From: Adiantum capillus-veneris
Taxonomy: Eukaryota; Streptophyta; Polypodiopsida; Polypodiales; Pteridaceae
Direction of reading: 5' to 3'
Length of the DNA stretch: 64,000 nt
Assembly (NCBI GenBank): GCA_014529385.2
Contig: CM043963.1
Location: forward strand, 1,184,001 to 1,248,000
Within the stretch, counting starts at the first letter, position 1, and each line of letters begins with the position of its first letter. Below the pieces are notes generated by a model. It had not been told where the DNA came from. It was given only the letters and a program-made list of their open reading frames with translations, and made no database searches. A program made the translations under genes and the position numbers. This document shows, piece after piece, positions 20,679 to 32,582 of this stretch.

Positions 20679-23600
20679 ATGCAAGGAGTGAAGAGGGCCA
20701 AGAAGAAGCTAAACCAAAAAGAGAAACTACAAGAACTGCCTACGTATCACCTGGACCCTGAGTTAGTCAAAGCAGCAAAGGCATCCTACCTTTCTAAAGA
20801 ACAGCTGGAAAAGCACCACACTACGGTCTTCACTGGTAGGTTCAAGAGTGAAGAAGGGCATCAGGTGGAGTTGTAACTCCTACCTAAAGAGGTCTATGAT
20901 GTAGCTACCAAGCCAGAAACAAAGAGGCTAACCGCAGGTTGGGGCTTAGGCATTTCTACGAACAAGAGCCTTGCGGAGTGGACTTTTAGAAAGCTTACGA
21001 GCTTCTATCCACCATCAAAGAGGATGGAACCGCAAAAATATGCGACACCCAAGGGAACAAGGTTGAGGTAGTAATCACCAAAGAGATAGTGGCAGAGGCA
21101 CTCAGGTTGCCCACTGAAGGAATGACCATGCGGGTAAGAGACAGGAAAACCGTAGGCACATTTACCAAGGAGATAACCACGGCTACATTCGCCGATCTTA
21201 TCCACAAATAGGTGGAAGAGCCAGCCCGTTTGTACCATCAACACTTTCATTTTTTGGCAAAAAGGCCACCAAGATACACTACACCAAATCATGCCGTGGC
21301 CACCACCTTCACTTAGGTTCTTAAGTCAACAACAAGGCAACCTCTGGACCACGCGCAGTATGTCTTGACAACCTTGAAGGGCACCAAGAAGGACGGCAAA
21401 ATCACATACTTGGGCGCGCCAGAAGTGTTGACTAGAATAGCCTATCATGCCATCGGCATGGCCGACAACCTACCACCTGCCCTGATCAGAATACATGGAT
21501 CTTGGAAGCACAACCCTCTCCACGAGGTACAAGGTCAGGTAAAAGGTCACAAAAATTAGATGATGAGTCATCTATAACAGCTCACCAGAGCAGCACAGCA
21601 GCAAGAGCTCTGACAACGAAGAAAAGAGAGCTCGGAGGAAAGAGATGAAGAGGAAAGCTGTGGCTGCCCACCAAGAGGAGCCAGCTCAAAAACAAGCATG
21701 TTTTGAAAGAGAAAAACAGGCTTACCAACACAGTGGGCAAGCACAAGGAAAGGGCCCAGAAAAGTGGGTACCCATAGGATTGAAAGGACCTCAAACAAAG
21801 CATCATACAAGAAAAGAGGCAGATGATCCAACAGATTATTTAGAAAGAATGTACCAAGAGGCCGAAGCCCTAAAGCTGAAAGAGGCAAAAGAAGCGGCAA
21901 AGAAAGTTGAGGAAACGGCTACAAAAGAGCAAAGCCAGGGATATCCCTGACCCACCTCACCGCCTCCGGAACAATAGGACCATCCCATGCCTAGCCCACC
22001 ACCATCACCACCAAGAAAAGGTACCAATGAAGAAGCAGAGACTGAAAAAGAGAAAGATTTTGAGTCCACCCAACGAACAGAATCTACACAAAAAGCTGAC
22101 CACACCGATAGATATAAGGAAAAAGAAGCCGAGCCAGAACCGGAGCAGGCAGTAGAAGGGACTCAAAAGCCGGAAGAAGAAACCAATGAGGAAGCAGATA
22201 CAGAAAAAAAGCCTACCACTGCACCTAAGACGGAGACCGAGCCAGAGAAGGAAGAAAGGTTGGCACCTGAAAAGACAGTAAATGTTGAGACCACACCATC
22301 TACTTCTACTTAGCCAGAAACTGCCGAGGCATCAAAGCCTCAGGATGGCCAAAAGAAGACCGACCAATTACCTCCACACAAGAACCACGAGCAATTATGA
22401 CGCAGCAAGAAGAAACACATGAGGCTACAGGCACATCCCAGTTGGCACGACAGGAGGAGTGGCAGACAAACGATGAAGTCATAATACAGGTCAATGAATA
22501 TGCACGCCAGATGCAGGAAATGACGGAGAGACTCCGTTCAGCAGCTTTGAACCGCAACACAAAGGCCAAGGAATTAGAAATGGTGATTGACATTCTTCAA
22601 GGAACTCTCAAAGATAGGATCATTACCATCACTGGTCTCCAAAGGCAAGTGCAACAACTAAAGGCAGAAGCGGAACATCATCAGATAGCCAGGGATAAAC
22701 AACAAAAAGAAATGGAGGAGTTAGTTGACCTCCTCACCAAATTATCTAATGCCTGCAAGGTAAAAGACAAGCAATTTGACAGAAGTCACGAATGAACTTC
22801 TTACAACCTCTCTGTCAGCTCAAAAAATTCAAGTGCAGTTAGATGTTGCTAATGCTTCCCTGCAATATTCTGAACAGAGAATCAATGAATAGGCTATTTT
22901 CTTACGGCAAATCAGAGAAAACCCAGCCGTGGCCTCGATCAAGGGAACCAATGAAGTGTACAAGGCACTTGAAAAGAAAAACAAGGACTTAGAACTGGAA
23001 TTAAAGCTTGAACAGTCACATCAAAGAGACCTGGCACTGATGCGGGTTCAAAGAGAGGAGGAGCTCCTAAAGGAGATAGCAGAACTCAAGCGGATAAATC
23101 AGCTCCTCAGAGATAGAAATCCAGATATGCAGGAAGAGGTAGGCACTTCAAAGCCGCCACAAATAGACATTCCCTCAGTCTCATTTGCTGAGTTTGAGAC
23201 GCAGTCCACAACAGAGCCGAGTGGTGATGAAGATTTTCAGATTCACATCACAGATGCAGATACACTGCCAATGGTCCAGCTATCAAAAGCTGAAGAAGAA
23301 CACTGAAGGAGAAGATCACCTTAGAGGTGGATGAGCAGTGGAAGGCCGCTATGGATTGAGAGTTGAGAGTTTTACACTCTGTCAACGTCACTCAACTCAC
23401 TCCCAATCAAATCAACGCTCAATGGCACGGACTATCCCTACCGTACCCTCTCATCAAAGTAGAACTTTTACAGGTAAAAGAAAGGGTGTACAAGAAGATG
23501 AGATAGATAAAGACCACCCAAAGTGGAGGTTAAGCTGGTTGAACAAGAATCCAAGATACTTGATTCTGTTCACAAGAGCACCTGCAGCCTTACAAAGAGA

Positions 23601-24129
23601 TCCAACATTCTGTCCTGTACCCAGAGTAAGGACATGGCAAGCGCATGAAGCATTGCAGAAGAAGAGGCCAACTTGGCTCAACTTCCCCAGGGTGCCAGCT
23701 CCAGAGAGAGGCCAAGCGACAGAGGAATACATGGTGAAAACCCTAACGGGCACCATGTCATTCTTCAAGAGTCTGCCAGATCTCTCCTGTGCAATGTTAT
23801 ATAAGATCTGCAGGATGCTACTCACATGCATACAAGTTTTCAATGAGCTTGAGCAGACAGGAGCCCCATGGCTCCCATTCTTGGAAGGAAACAAAGGCTT
23901 ATGTTACGATCTGAGTGGGCAAACTTCAGAAGAAATCCTTTACGGATTCTATGCTAGATGCATGTTCCTATCCTCGCATAATATGCTAGCCTTTGAAGAA
24001 TCATTCTACACTGGATTCTTCACCTGGCGAATGAAGATATTTGCGCCGGTGATAAGCAACCTAACATCCAGGTTTGTTGGCTACTCAACGGTGGAGCTGA
24101 AGAATCAAGTCAACATGCAATTTTTGTAA
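20679..24129 (+). pseudogene. E3 ORF3: unrecognised coiled-coil protein 3' of pol
   Basis: Starts at ATG 20679 (MQGVKRAKKKL). It spans 3,451 bp, almost the same as E7 ORF3 (3,453 bp), which argues that both derive from one gene of about 1,150 codons. The N-terminal part has a module readable across both copies: TIKEDGTAKICDTQGNKVEV then VITKEIVAEAL. The middle is Lys/Glu/Pro-rich and then strongly heptad-like (VNEYARQMQEMTERLRSA, TGLQRQVQQLKAEAEH). The C-terminal 260 residues are the best conserved: FCPVPRVRTWQAHEAL, WLNFPRVP, EEYMVKTLTGTMSFFKSLPD, YDLSGQTSEE and AFEESFYTGFFTW. No signal peptide or membrane segment is evident, so an envelope role is not supported. Several stops and frameshifts make this copy dead. 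Function is unknown. Confidence 0.72.
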
Positions 24130-24267
24130 GTGCCTGATAAAGAATGAAGAATTATATACCAAAAGGCACTAGAAGCACTTAAAGACCGCCTCGCCCGTCG
24201 TCAACCCAAAGACTACTTCAGTCCATAAAGCTATGTCAAGGGACGACACAGGCGAGGAGGGGGGGAA
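24130..24267 (+). other. E3 3' untranslated region and terminal polypurine tract
   Basis: Short region ending in GAGGAGGGGGGGAA (24254-24267) right against the 3' LTR. Just before it is ATGTCAAGGGACGACAC, a weak form of the hairpin found at the same place in E9. Confidence 0.75.
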
Positions 24268-25186
24268 TGTTAGCAGCAAGCTAACGCGGATACCATTTTT
24301 CGGAGTTCTCCTTGTAAAACATTTATTATTTTGATAAATCGGGAATATTGTAACTCCTATTTTCTCTGATAAACCTTGTAATTAATGACCCGAGGCTACT
24401 AGCTTCCAGATTGTATCAGCCAGTCAATTCTCAGCTTTGGTAGAACTCCAGATTATTAGTTTTGACCACCCAAAAACCTTGGCTAAGGTATAAAAGCCAA
24501 TTTTTGTAAGTGTTTTATAGGTTTTTGGATAAGAAATACACAGCGTAACCTAACGGCGCTCACTTCTCTCCTTCTCGTGCTTCATACTCCCTCTCCGATT
24601 GTCACATTGTGAATGCTGTTTGTTGCATTGCAACCGCAGGTAAGAGCTCTACGCATTGACGTAAGCCATTCACCATATTTCGTAGCTTTCGCCGTCGCCG
24701 ACCCGCGGCATAATTTTATCATAACTAGAAATTTACACTTTTAAATAAAAAACTAAGCATAGGCGGGGTATTGGGGCATCATTGCTAAGCATTTAGATGC
24801 ATTCTGGGTCGAAAACAACTAGGTAAAAAATCCACTACTGTTAATAATCGCGATTTTGGAACTTGACCTAAAGTGGGGTTTGAGACCATAGACATGTGTG
24901 CTTACCTTATAAACTTGTCCTAGAAGTTTCGTTACATTTGGATGTCATTTGATGCTATAACTGATGTGATTTTCTTGCCGTGAGCGATTGGCTTTTGGTG
25001 ATTTCAGTCACTTGAGTGTAGCTTGAGTTAGATGCGAGTTGTTAGTTGTTTTTCGAGAGATTGACAACCTCTTATAGCCTCTATGCACTAGTCGAGTCAG
25101 CTTCGTCCCATGGTTTGACAAATTAATCGTGGTTCTCGCTAATACTGCAATAAGATAGGATGGTGAGGTTAGACATGCGTCCCACA
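24268..25186 (+). repeat. E3 3' LTR (919 bp)
   Basis: TGTTAGCAGC to CCCACA, the same length as the 5' LTR. TATA box at 24489-24496. It keeps the half palindrome TTAATAATCGCGATTTT at about 24840-24856. Confidence 0.92.
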
Positions 25187-25191
25187 GAAAG
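25187..25191. repeat. E3 target-site duplication, right
   Basis: GAAAG, matching 6940-6944; E2 coding sequence resumes here. Confidence 0.85.
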
Positions 25192-26254
25192 CCTTCTATT
25201 GAGCACATGCGTGTTTTTGGCTATTTGGCATATGCTTTGGTGCCACAAACACAGTGTAGAAAATTGGATGATAAGGCTGTCAAATGTATTTTTGTTGGTT
25301 ATAGTGCTGATAGCAAAGGTTGTACAGGTTGTATCATCCGCAAACAAAATGTATTCTGGTCTCACGGGATGTAGTGTTTGTGGAAGATTCTGTTCAGCCC
25401 TTGCTGTCATGTACTAGAGATAATAATGTAAGCTCATAGGACATTTATGACACTTTGTTCCCTCTTTTTGGTGGTGGAAATACGATTGTAAGTTCCAATG
25501 AGGCAAATGTACAACTTATGGGGGTTTCTGAAAATGTTACAGATTCGCCTATTACTGATGCAAACGTACATGATGTACTTGATGAGGAAAGGGCTGAAAA
25601 TGAGTAGGCTAGAGATATGCCAAAATGGCTCGTATACACTTTACGTGATAGTAAATTGGATGCACCTTTGTTTAGTTGTACTCGTTCAGGCTCTCACCAT
25701 GCATCTTATGTATCAGATTGTTATGCTTTGGCTGTGTTTAGCTTACATTATTGAGGAGCCTCTGCCTTTTGATAAAGCAAAGAATTCAAAAAATTGGATG
25801 GCTGCCATGCAATCAGAATATGATGCACTTATAGAAAATGACACATGGACTTTATGTGATTTGCCTCCTGGCTAAAACGCCGTTGGTGCAAAGTGGGTTT
25901 ACAAGTTGAAATGCAAGCCGGATGGTGAGATCGATCGCCATAAGGCTTGACTTGTTGCAAAGGGTTATGCACAACAAAAAGGCATAGATTATGAAGAGAC
26001 TTTTGCTCCCACTTGTCATATGACTACTGTGCATTTTCTATGTGCATTGGCAACTCATCTTGGTTGGGATATACATCAATCACACATTGTTACTGCTTTC
26101 TTGAATGGTGACATATTTGAGGAAGTTTATGTAACGCAGCCTCGCAGTTTTGTCATAAAAGGACAAGAGGATAAAGTGTGCAGATGTAAGAAGGCTTTGT
26201 ATGGGTTGAAGCAACCTCCTCGTGCTTGGTATGAAAATGCTGACACATCTTATG
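25187..26254 (+). pseudogene. pol: E2 Ty1/copia integrase end and RT start, second half
   Basis: Continues the copia frame cut at 6939: HMRVFGYLAYALVP, KLDDKAVKCIFVGYS, then, after a divergent linker, NWMAAMQSEYDALIENDTWTL, AVGAKWVYKLKCKPDGEIDR, LVAKGYAQQKGIDYEETFAP, DIHQSHIVTAFLNGDIFEEVY and CKKALYGLKQPPRAWYE. These are the ordered N-terminal RT blocks of Ty1/copia. In-frame stops at about 25873 (TAA before NAVGAKW) and 25948 (TGA before LVAKG) kill the frame. The RT YVDD region and RNase H are missing: E4 chromovirus sequence takes over near 26255. Confidence 0.85.
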
Positions 26255-26262
26255 ATACTAGA

Positions 26263-27091
26263 TCTACTAAAGACTTATGTTACAAAAGTAGATGAACGCT
26301 CACAATGGGAAAAGTACTTACGCCTTGTAGAGTATGCATACAAGGCGTAAGTACAGAAGTAGATGAACGCTCACAATGGGAAAAGTACTTACGCCTTGTA
26401 GAGTATGCATACATTAATACTATCCATACATCTATGGGAAAAGCACCTTTCGAAATCCTAGAGGGAAGACCTAAAAGTCCCTTGCTACTTAAAGTACATG
26501 GGAAGATCTTTGCTACCGATGAGTGTAGCTATGACCTACAAGAATCTTTCCAAAAGATTAAGGAGGCTATATCCATCTCTCAACAAAGGCAAAAAGTTGA
26601 TGTTGACAAGTACAGAAGGGCCTTAATGTTTAAAGAAAATGATGGTACTTAAGTTTCCCAAGGCTCGATTGGGGCAAATGACGGGTAAAAATCCTACAGG
26701 CCATCAAAAATATTATGTTAAACTAGCAAAAAGATACTATGGTCCTTTTCAAACCTTGAAGCCAATCATTGAGATGGCTTATCAACTCAAGCTGCCCAAC
26801 CATTGGCTCACACACAATGCTTTTCATGTGAGCCTACTTAAGCCCTACAAAGGAGATCCACCAAGTGAACCAATTATTGAAGACCCTCCCAAATTCAAAG
26901 GCCAAGAAGAGGTGCTACAACCCGAAGCTATCCTTCGGCATGAAGACAAGATACTACAACATGGTAAGATTATCCGACGGTATCTTGTTAAGTTTAAAAA
27001 ATATCCTTTTGAATATGCTAGATGGATGCAAGGAATACAGCTTAAGGATAGTATGAACCTTGTCAATGCTTACAATGCTACATTAGAGTAA
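26263..27091 (+). pseudogene. pol: E4 integrase C-terminus and chromodomain
   Basis: Reads VDERSQWEKYLRLVEYAY, then SMGKAPFEILEGRPKSPLLL, then RQKVDVDKYRRALMFKEND. A frameshift near 26640 follows, and then LKFPKARLGQMTGKNPTGHQ and HNAFHVSLLKPYKGDPP, ending in a chromodomain-like tail: AILRHEDKILQHGKIIRRYL, then FKKYPFEYARWMQGIQLKD. The chromodomain marks the chromovirus clade and directs integration to marked chromatin in that family. A 56-bp stretch is duplicated at 71-bp offset (26287 and 26358), which introduces a stop after EYAYKA. Confidence 0.85.
26287..26413 (+). repeat. Tandem duplication in E4 integrase
   Basis: The 56 bases starting AGTAGATGAACGC at 26287 recur at 26358. The 15-base spacer (AGGCGTAAGTACAG...) contains the reverse complement of GTACTTACGCCT from within the unit. 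Confidence 0.85.
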
Positions 27092-27447
27092 GCAAATGTA
27101 CATGTTTCTTTTTAATGATGAATGTTTTTGTCTTATAAGACTAATTCTCTTTTTATTGTGCAAAAAATTTAAGTAGTATGCATGCTTGGAATCATGTTTG
27201 TGATGATGACGTCTCTCAAACACCAAGTAGAATTTATCACTCTACTTGGGAGAATGAAATAGACTAAAGAGCAGACATGCTTGCGGTAGCTATGTCTCCC
27301 AAGCACCAAATGGATTAGTCATCCATCTTGGAATGATGTCGTAGGGTAAAAAGGGATCCTCTACCCACTAAGAAACATTAACTAGCGGCTAAGGCTTTAT
27401 CTCTTCTACCTCATAGTCGGACGACTATGATTTCAAGAGAGAGGTAA
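27092..27447 (+). other. E4 3' untranslated region and polypurine tract
   Basis: No ORF. Contains two related phrases about CAAACACCAAGTAGAAT and CAAGCACCAAATGGATT, then CAAGAGAGAGGTAA (27434-27447), the probable plus-strand primer. Confidence 0.55.
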
Positions 27448-28028
27448 TGTCATAGAATCTAATATCTAACCAACCCAAATGATTTTCTCATCTTAAATTC
27501 ATCATTAATTTGGAAGAATAGACGAGAAAAAGGGTTAGAATATAGACATGTGCTTATAGATCTATCTCAATACGGGGCCAGTGGGGTAAAGGGGTTCAAA
27601 TGAGAGATGGTATGTCAAAGAGAAAGGCTACATGATGGAGCTTAAAGAAATTAGGGTTAGCTTCATTAAAGACCTCCAAAGGCTAGTGTTAAATGTCCTT
27701 TAACCTTAGGCAAGCTAGGGCTGTGCTTGAGGTGGGAACCCGGCCCAAGCTTGAGGTGCTTGTCGTGCTTGCTAACTAAGATACTTGAGGTGCTTAATGA
27801 CTAAGTTGCTAAGGTGTTCCATAACTAAGGTGCTTGAGGGATTAAGGTGTTCAAAAAGTCAAAGCATATCCCTACTCATAAAGGTATGAGCCCTCTTTGT
27901 CGGAGCTAGAGAGAGAACACACACACACACACCTTCACACAAGCCAAGCTTGGTACAAAGAAAGCAACTAGGACACTTGTCAAGCTCCTATTCATGTTTC
28001 CCTCATAGTGAGCCTATTGGTTGGGGAC
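27448..28028 (+). repeat. E4 3' LTR (truncated)
   Basis: Starts TGTCATAG after the purine tract. It contains repeated GAGGTGCTT/AAGGTGTT phrases and a short AC run at about 27915-27932. Its right end is lost at the E5 junction. Confidence 0.5.
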
Positions 28029-29262
28029 CTCAACCTGTGTTGGGACAACAACCTCTATACCCAGGACATAATGCCGTGTCTGTAAAGTACATGCACTCTG
28101 AAGGAGTCATAGATGAACAAGCATTAGTGCCTGTTACACCCTGTGCAGAGCCTAGTCTGTCGACAATAATGGTAGAAGGAGATTGGTATTATTCACAAGA
28201 AACCGTGACTTATGCTCCACCAGAGCTTGCACCAATGTATTATGTAGCTAATCAAGGTGTCAGACCTCCCATGGTAAAACCCATAATTAAGCCAAGAACG
28301 GGAAACTTTCACAAATGTGGTGCCGATGATCATTGGAAAAATGAAGGTCCAGAGCCTAACAAAAACCTCAAGCCAGTTGAAGCATATTGCATACAATGTT
28401 GCAAAAAGGGAGGACACTTTACGGAAGATTGTCCTAATAATCCTTTAAACAAGGGTAAAACAGTAGTAAACATAGTCCAAGTGATACCTAGTAGCTCATC
28501 AGAGAGTGAACCAATTGTTCCAATCAAGGTAATCACTAGAGCTCAGGCCAAGAAAAAGAAACACAACTCCTCTGATGATTCAAAAAATAGAAAAGTTTCC
28601 TCTCAAAGAATCAAAAGAAGCAGAAGCAAAACATATGAGATGAGAAAACAACGGGTTGAAAACGAAGAGAAAGCAAAAAAGCTATTCCAGGAAAAGTTGA
28701 AAGAAACTAGAAGTGAAATCAAGAAAACCACCGTGAAATCTGGAGGATCCATTTTGGTTGATAAAATTTTTGAGCCTATTAATGCCACCTTGGAATCCTA
28801 TCAACCAAGCAGGGCTTAAAGCCAAAACATGGAAAACAAATGAAAAAACTATCCTTCTCCAGACATGGAAGCCGCTAAGCTGGAAGCTTATCAAAATTTG
28901 GTAAGAATCATGCAAGAAATGCTAGAAAAACAAAAACCCAAGATTGAAAGTATCGCAAAACCTGAAGAGCTTGTGGTAAGAGACATTAAAAAAAAACCCA
29001 ATGAGGTGGCAAAACCCCACCTTGAAACAAAAGAACCAGAACTTATAGTGTCGAACAACGAAGATGCCTTAGACGGGTTCCATTCGTCAGGAAGACTGGC
29101 CAGGACACTTATGGGAAAAAGTTAGAGAGATCAATGATGGGAGCCTAAGTCTAAAGTCAGCTCCTATAGAGGAAGTTTGGTTGGATAACCTAGCTACTGA
29201 TATGAACATGGATGTACAATCCTTGTATGGGGATTGCAGATCTGAAGCTTCAGGAAAAAACT
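28029..29262 (+). pseudogene. gag: E5 gag C-terminus
   Basis: The main open block runs to a TAA at 28819: GQQPLYPGHN, knuckle-like FHKCGADDHWKNEG (first Cys lost) and CIQCCKKGGHFTEDC, then VIPSSSSESEPIVPIKVITR and a Lys/Arg-rich tail, then GGSILVDKIFEPINATLESY. A second block at 28865-29125 continues the linker (LEAYQNLVRIMQEMLEKQKP). Near-identity with E3 12000-12800 shows close kinship. Several stops and a frameshift at about 29080 disable it. Confidence 0.75.
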
Positions 29263-29998
29263 TTTGCCATAGTAGACTTTGGGAAAAAAACTCAATTATG
29301 AAATGATATTGGGAAGACCTTTCATGCGATAGGTACAACTTATCCAAGATTGGGGAAATAATTATCTGTACTTGAAGTAAGTGGGATCTATAACATCAGT
29401 AAATCTAAAAGATCACACTTATAGAGATGTCTTGAAAACACCCATACAAGAGTTTGATTCAGTCTCTTCGGCTGAAACTAAGCTTCCATCCTGGTTAAAC
29501 AAAGACACTCCTATTTGGATGTGTGGAGCTTCAAAAACTGGGAGTTTAAAACGAGAAGAATGTATTTTAGAAAGGGACTACACAGGCGAAGCCTATGTAC
29601 CTGAACCCTTTTTAGAGCATTTATTTGAGCCATTCGAGTGGACTCAAATTTTAGCGAACATGGATATATGTGTGAATACGTCTATGCCTATTCAAATTTG
29701 CACTGAGGACGGCTATGATATAATTCCCATCCAAATGATTTCAACCCTTAACATTGATGATGAGAATGAGGAACCCAAGGACATGATGAAATCTCAGCAG
29801 GTCTTTTCAGACCTCTACTATGATGCAATAGATGAGTTAGATGAACACTCAGCTACCTCAGAAGATTCGGGGTCAGAGAAAGAACATATGAGAGCTAAGT
29901 TACTCCTGAAAGGAGGGAGGAAGAGTTTTTTGACTTTCCCAACCAGAAATCAAGAAGACAAAAATGGTATAGACGAAAAAGAGACACTAGAAACGTGA
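29263..29998 (+). pseudogene. E5 protease 1 remnant and protease-RT linker
   Basis: The protease 1 active-site half is deleted: gag linker joins directly to the far end of the domain (VDFGKK-type, then GRPF-type residues, out of frame) at about 29263-29380. From 29381 the linker is well preserved for about 205 codons: NLKDHTYRDVLKTPIQEFDS, WMCGASKTGSLKREECILER and EPFEWTQILANMDICVN. It matches E3 13647-14126 closely. Confidence 0.7.
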
Positions 29999-31372
29999 AA
30001 ACATGACCTATGCCATTAGTCTTCAGTAGAACACAATTCCTGATGCAGATAGATGCAAACGATTGTGTCAAGGACAAAATTATTGGCAGATATCCTTCAA
30101 ACAAAAATCCAAAAAACCAATCATGACACGAGTTGAGAGCAAAAAAACAAATTATATCAAGAGTTGAAAAAAGCTCTAAAGGAGATATATACTACCAAAA
30201 TGGAAACCACGGAAGAGGATGGTAAGGATTAATGAGTGCTCCATCCCATTACAAAAAGTATACTCTCCAAGATCGAAAAATCATAGTCGAAATACCTGTT
30301 AGGGAACTATCAAAACAGGGTGAGTCCTACGAAGGGCCTGAAAACACTAAAAAGATAGACCTGGCCTAGAGAAGAGCCTAGAACTACTTACATTGCAAAT
30401 GACCTAACACAAGAAGAAGAAGGGCTCTTGTTGAGCTTGCTAAAGGAATACTGAGATATCTTCGCTTGGTCTTACAAGGATCTCAAGGGTGTTGATCCAA
30501 ACATTTGTCAATATACCATACCCATGAGAGATGATGCAAAACTAAGTAGACAAAGGCCATACACGTATAATGAAACATTTTCCAAGAAGATAAAAGAAGA
30601 GATTGAAAAAATAAAGGAAGCCAAATTCATTTATAAAATTGAACACACAGATTGGGTGTCTCCAATTGTGGCAGTACCCAAGAAGAATGGAAAATTATGA
30701 GTGTATTTTAATATCAAAAAGGTGAATGCCACTACCATTAGAGACAACTTTCCTCTTCCAATCACTGAGCATGTTTTAGAATGAGTTACAGAAAAATAAG
30801 CTTACAGCTTCTTAGATGGATTTTCAGGATACAATCAACTTTTGGTTGACCCAAAAGATCAGCATAGAACTGCTTTTGCAACAGAATGGGTTTTTTTTGC
30901 CTATCGAGTTATGCCGTTTGGGTTAACTAATGCTCTAGCCACATTTCAAAGGTTGATGAGCCATGCTTTTAAAGAATATCTTAGGAAATTCTTAGAAGTA
31001 TATATGGATGATCTATGCATACATTCATCAATCCATGCTGATCATTTTGAACACCTCAAATAAGTATTAAAAAAATGTAGACTTTATAGGATTTGCTTAA
31101 ATCCTGAAAAGTGCACATTCATGGGTAGACAAGGAAAAATTCTTGGACATATAGTGTCTAAAAATGACATAGCTACTGATATTGAAAAAATTCATGTCAT
31201 TGCTGATTTGCCTAGACCAACAACAGTCAAGGGGGTACAAGCCTTCATGGGGCATCGTGGATATTACAGATGGTTCAACTACATGTACGCTATAATTGCA
31301 AAACCCATGTATAGCTTGATTACACACTTTGAGTGGACCGAGGCATGTGAAGAATCCTTCATTGGAAGCATC
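29999..31372 (+). pseudogene. pol: E5 reverse transcriptase
   Basis: Broken into short frames, but all blocks are readable: DIFAWSYKDLKGVDP, WVSPIVAVPKKNGKL, GFSGYNQLLVDPKDQHRTAF, YRVMPFGLTNALATFQRLMS, then YMDDLCIHSS (about 30999-31030) and ILGHIVSKNDIATDIEKIH. It retains the 11 bases that E3 lost before YMDD. At about 31370 the sequence jumps from the RNase H connection straight to the integrase zinc-binding domain, so RNase H is deleted. Confidence 0.85.
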
Positions 31373-32582
31373 TTTGTGCAAATAAAGATGAGTATATTCC
31401 GATTATAGAACAAGCACATGCTGGAGTAATTGGAGGTCACTTCTCTAGTGAGACCACCGCAAGAGAAATCTTGATGGAAGGCATATGGTGGCCAACACTT
31501 TTTGCAAATGCCAAAGAATATGTTCGAAGGTGTGATGCTTGTCAATGAGCAAAAATGCCAACACATGTAGATAGCATGCCCTTAAAACCATGTAGATAGC
31601 ATGCCCTTAAAACCAATGATGGAGGCTAGAGCTTTCGCAAAATGGGTTATAGATTTTGGTGGGCCAATATAGCCACCTGCTTATAGAACCCAAGCTCAAT
31701 ATATCATTGTAGTTACGAATTATTTAACCAAGTGGGCAAAGGCTAAAGCAACTCAAAAGAATGATGCCAGAACCACTCCTGCATTCTTATATGAGTATGT
31801 ATCCACGAGACATGGATTGCCAATAGCAATTGTCAGTGATCGGGGAACTCATTTCCACAATGAGGTAATCGAGTATTTGCCTAATGAGTTTATGGTCATC
31901 CATAAAAAATCAACTCCATATCACCCACAAGCAAAGGGACAAGCTGAGCATACGAACAAAATTCTTAGCTTGGTTTTGACTAAAGTGGTTAGTTCAAGAA
32001 GGATAGACTGGGAAATGAATCTCGATGCTGCTCTATGGGCTTATTTCATTCAAAAAAACTTTAAATGCTACACCCTTTAACCTTGTTTATGGTCTTGATG
32101 CCATACTGCCAATAGAATTTCTATTGCCAACATTAAGGGTAGCACGGAATCTTGAGTGGACTAGACATGAATTGTTAGAAAGACTTGAAGATTTGGAAAA
32201 GCTAGATGAGAAAAGGCTAACTGATGTAGCTCACATCTATGCACAAAAGCGGAAAGAAAAACAGTTTTATGATTCTCACTTAATCACAAAAATCTTCAAG
32301 AAAGGGGACGTAATTTTAATCTATTCCCTTAAGCAACACATTTTCAAGTTTAAGAAAAAGGGAAATGGACCGTTTATCATTGAAGATGTATCTCCAAGTG
32401 GAGCCGTAAAATTTTCCACCCTAGATGGTGAACCAATGGCTAACTGGATTAGTGGATGTCGTTTAAAGAAATACAATTTGCCGCTAACCAATGAATTGCT
32501 AGAAAGAATGCATGCAGCCAAGCAAAGGAAGATTAAACAAAAGCAGGTTATTGATGAAGCCCAAGAGGAAGCTCGACTTTGA
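31373..32582 (+). pseudogene. pol: E5 integrase (zinc-binding, core, C-terminus)
   Basis: Zinc-binding domain EQAHAGVIGGHFSSETTARE with CDACQ, core SDRGTHFHNEV and PQAKGQAEHTNKIL (catalytic Glu kept), then WEMNLDAALWAYF. After a frameshift, it continues in the long C-terminal block 32025-32582: VYGLDAILPIEFLLPTLRVA, FDSHL-type charged region, NGPFIIEDVSPSGAVKF and GCRLKKYNLP. A 25-bp tandem duplication sits at about 31563-31612. E7 (opposite strand) has the same C-terminus. It ends with TGA 32580-32582, after which the same frame continues into protease 2. Confidence 0.85.

Larger units (their letters stand above)
6945..25186 (+). mobile_element. E3: 18.2-kb Ty3/gypsy element with second protease and ORF3
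   Basis: Flanked by two LTRs of 919 bp each (6945-7863 and 24268-25186) and a 5-bp GAAAG duplication; it interrupts the E2 integrase gene, whose frame resumes beyond it. Internal order: tRNA-Asp PBS, 2-kb leader with palindromes, gag, protease 1, RT, RNase H, two zinc-binding domains, integrase core, second protease, W(V/I)PK motifs, 2.4-kb spacer with palindromes, ORF3, purine tract. By eye the LTRs differ at several percent of sites (about 65-70 differences), and every coding block has stops or frameshifts, so it is an old, dead copy. Confidence 0.93.
26255..28028 (+). mobile_element. E4: chromovirus 3' end (integrase C-terminus, chromodomain, partial LTR)
   Basis: Begins inside the integrase core, joined directly to the E2 RT fragment. 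Continues through integrase C-terminus, chromodomain, 3' untranslated sequence, a purine tract (27434-27447) and an LTR starting TGTCATAG at 27448. The right side is replaced by E5 gag at about 28029. No target duplication can be read because both ends are truncated. Confidence 0.75.
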
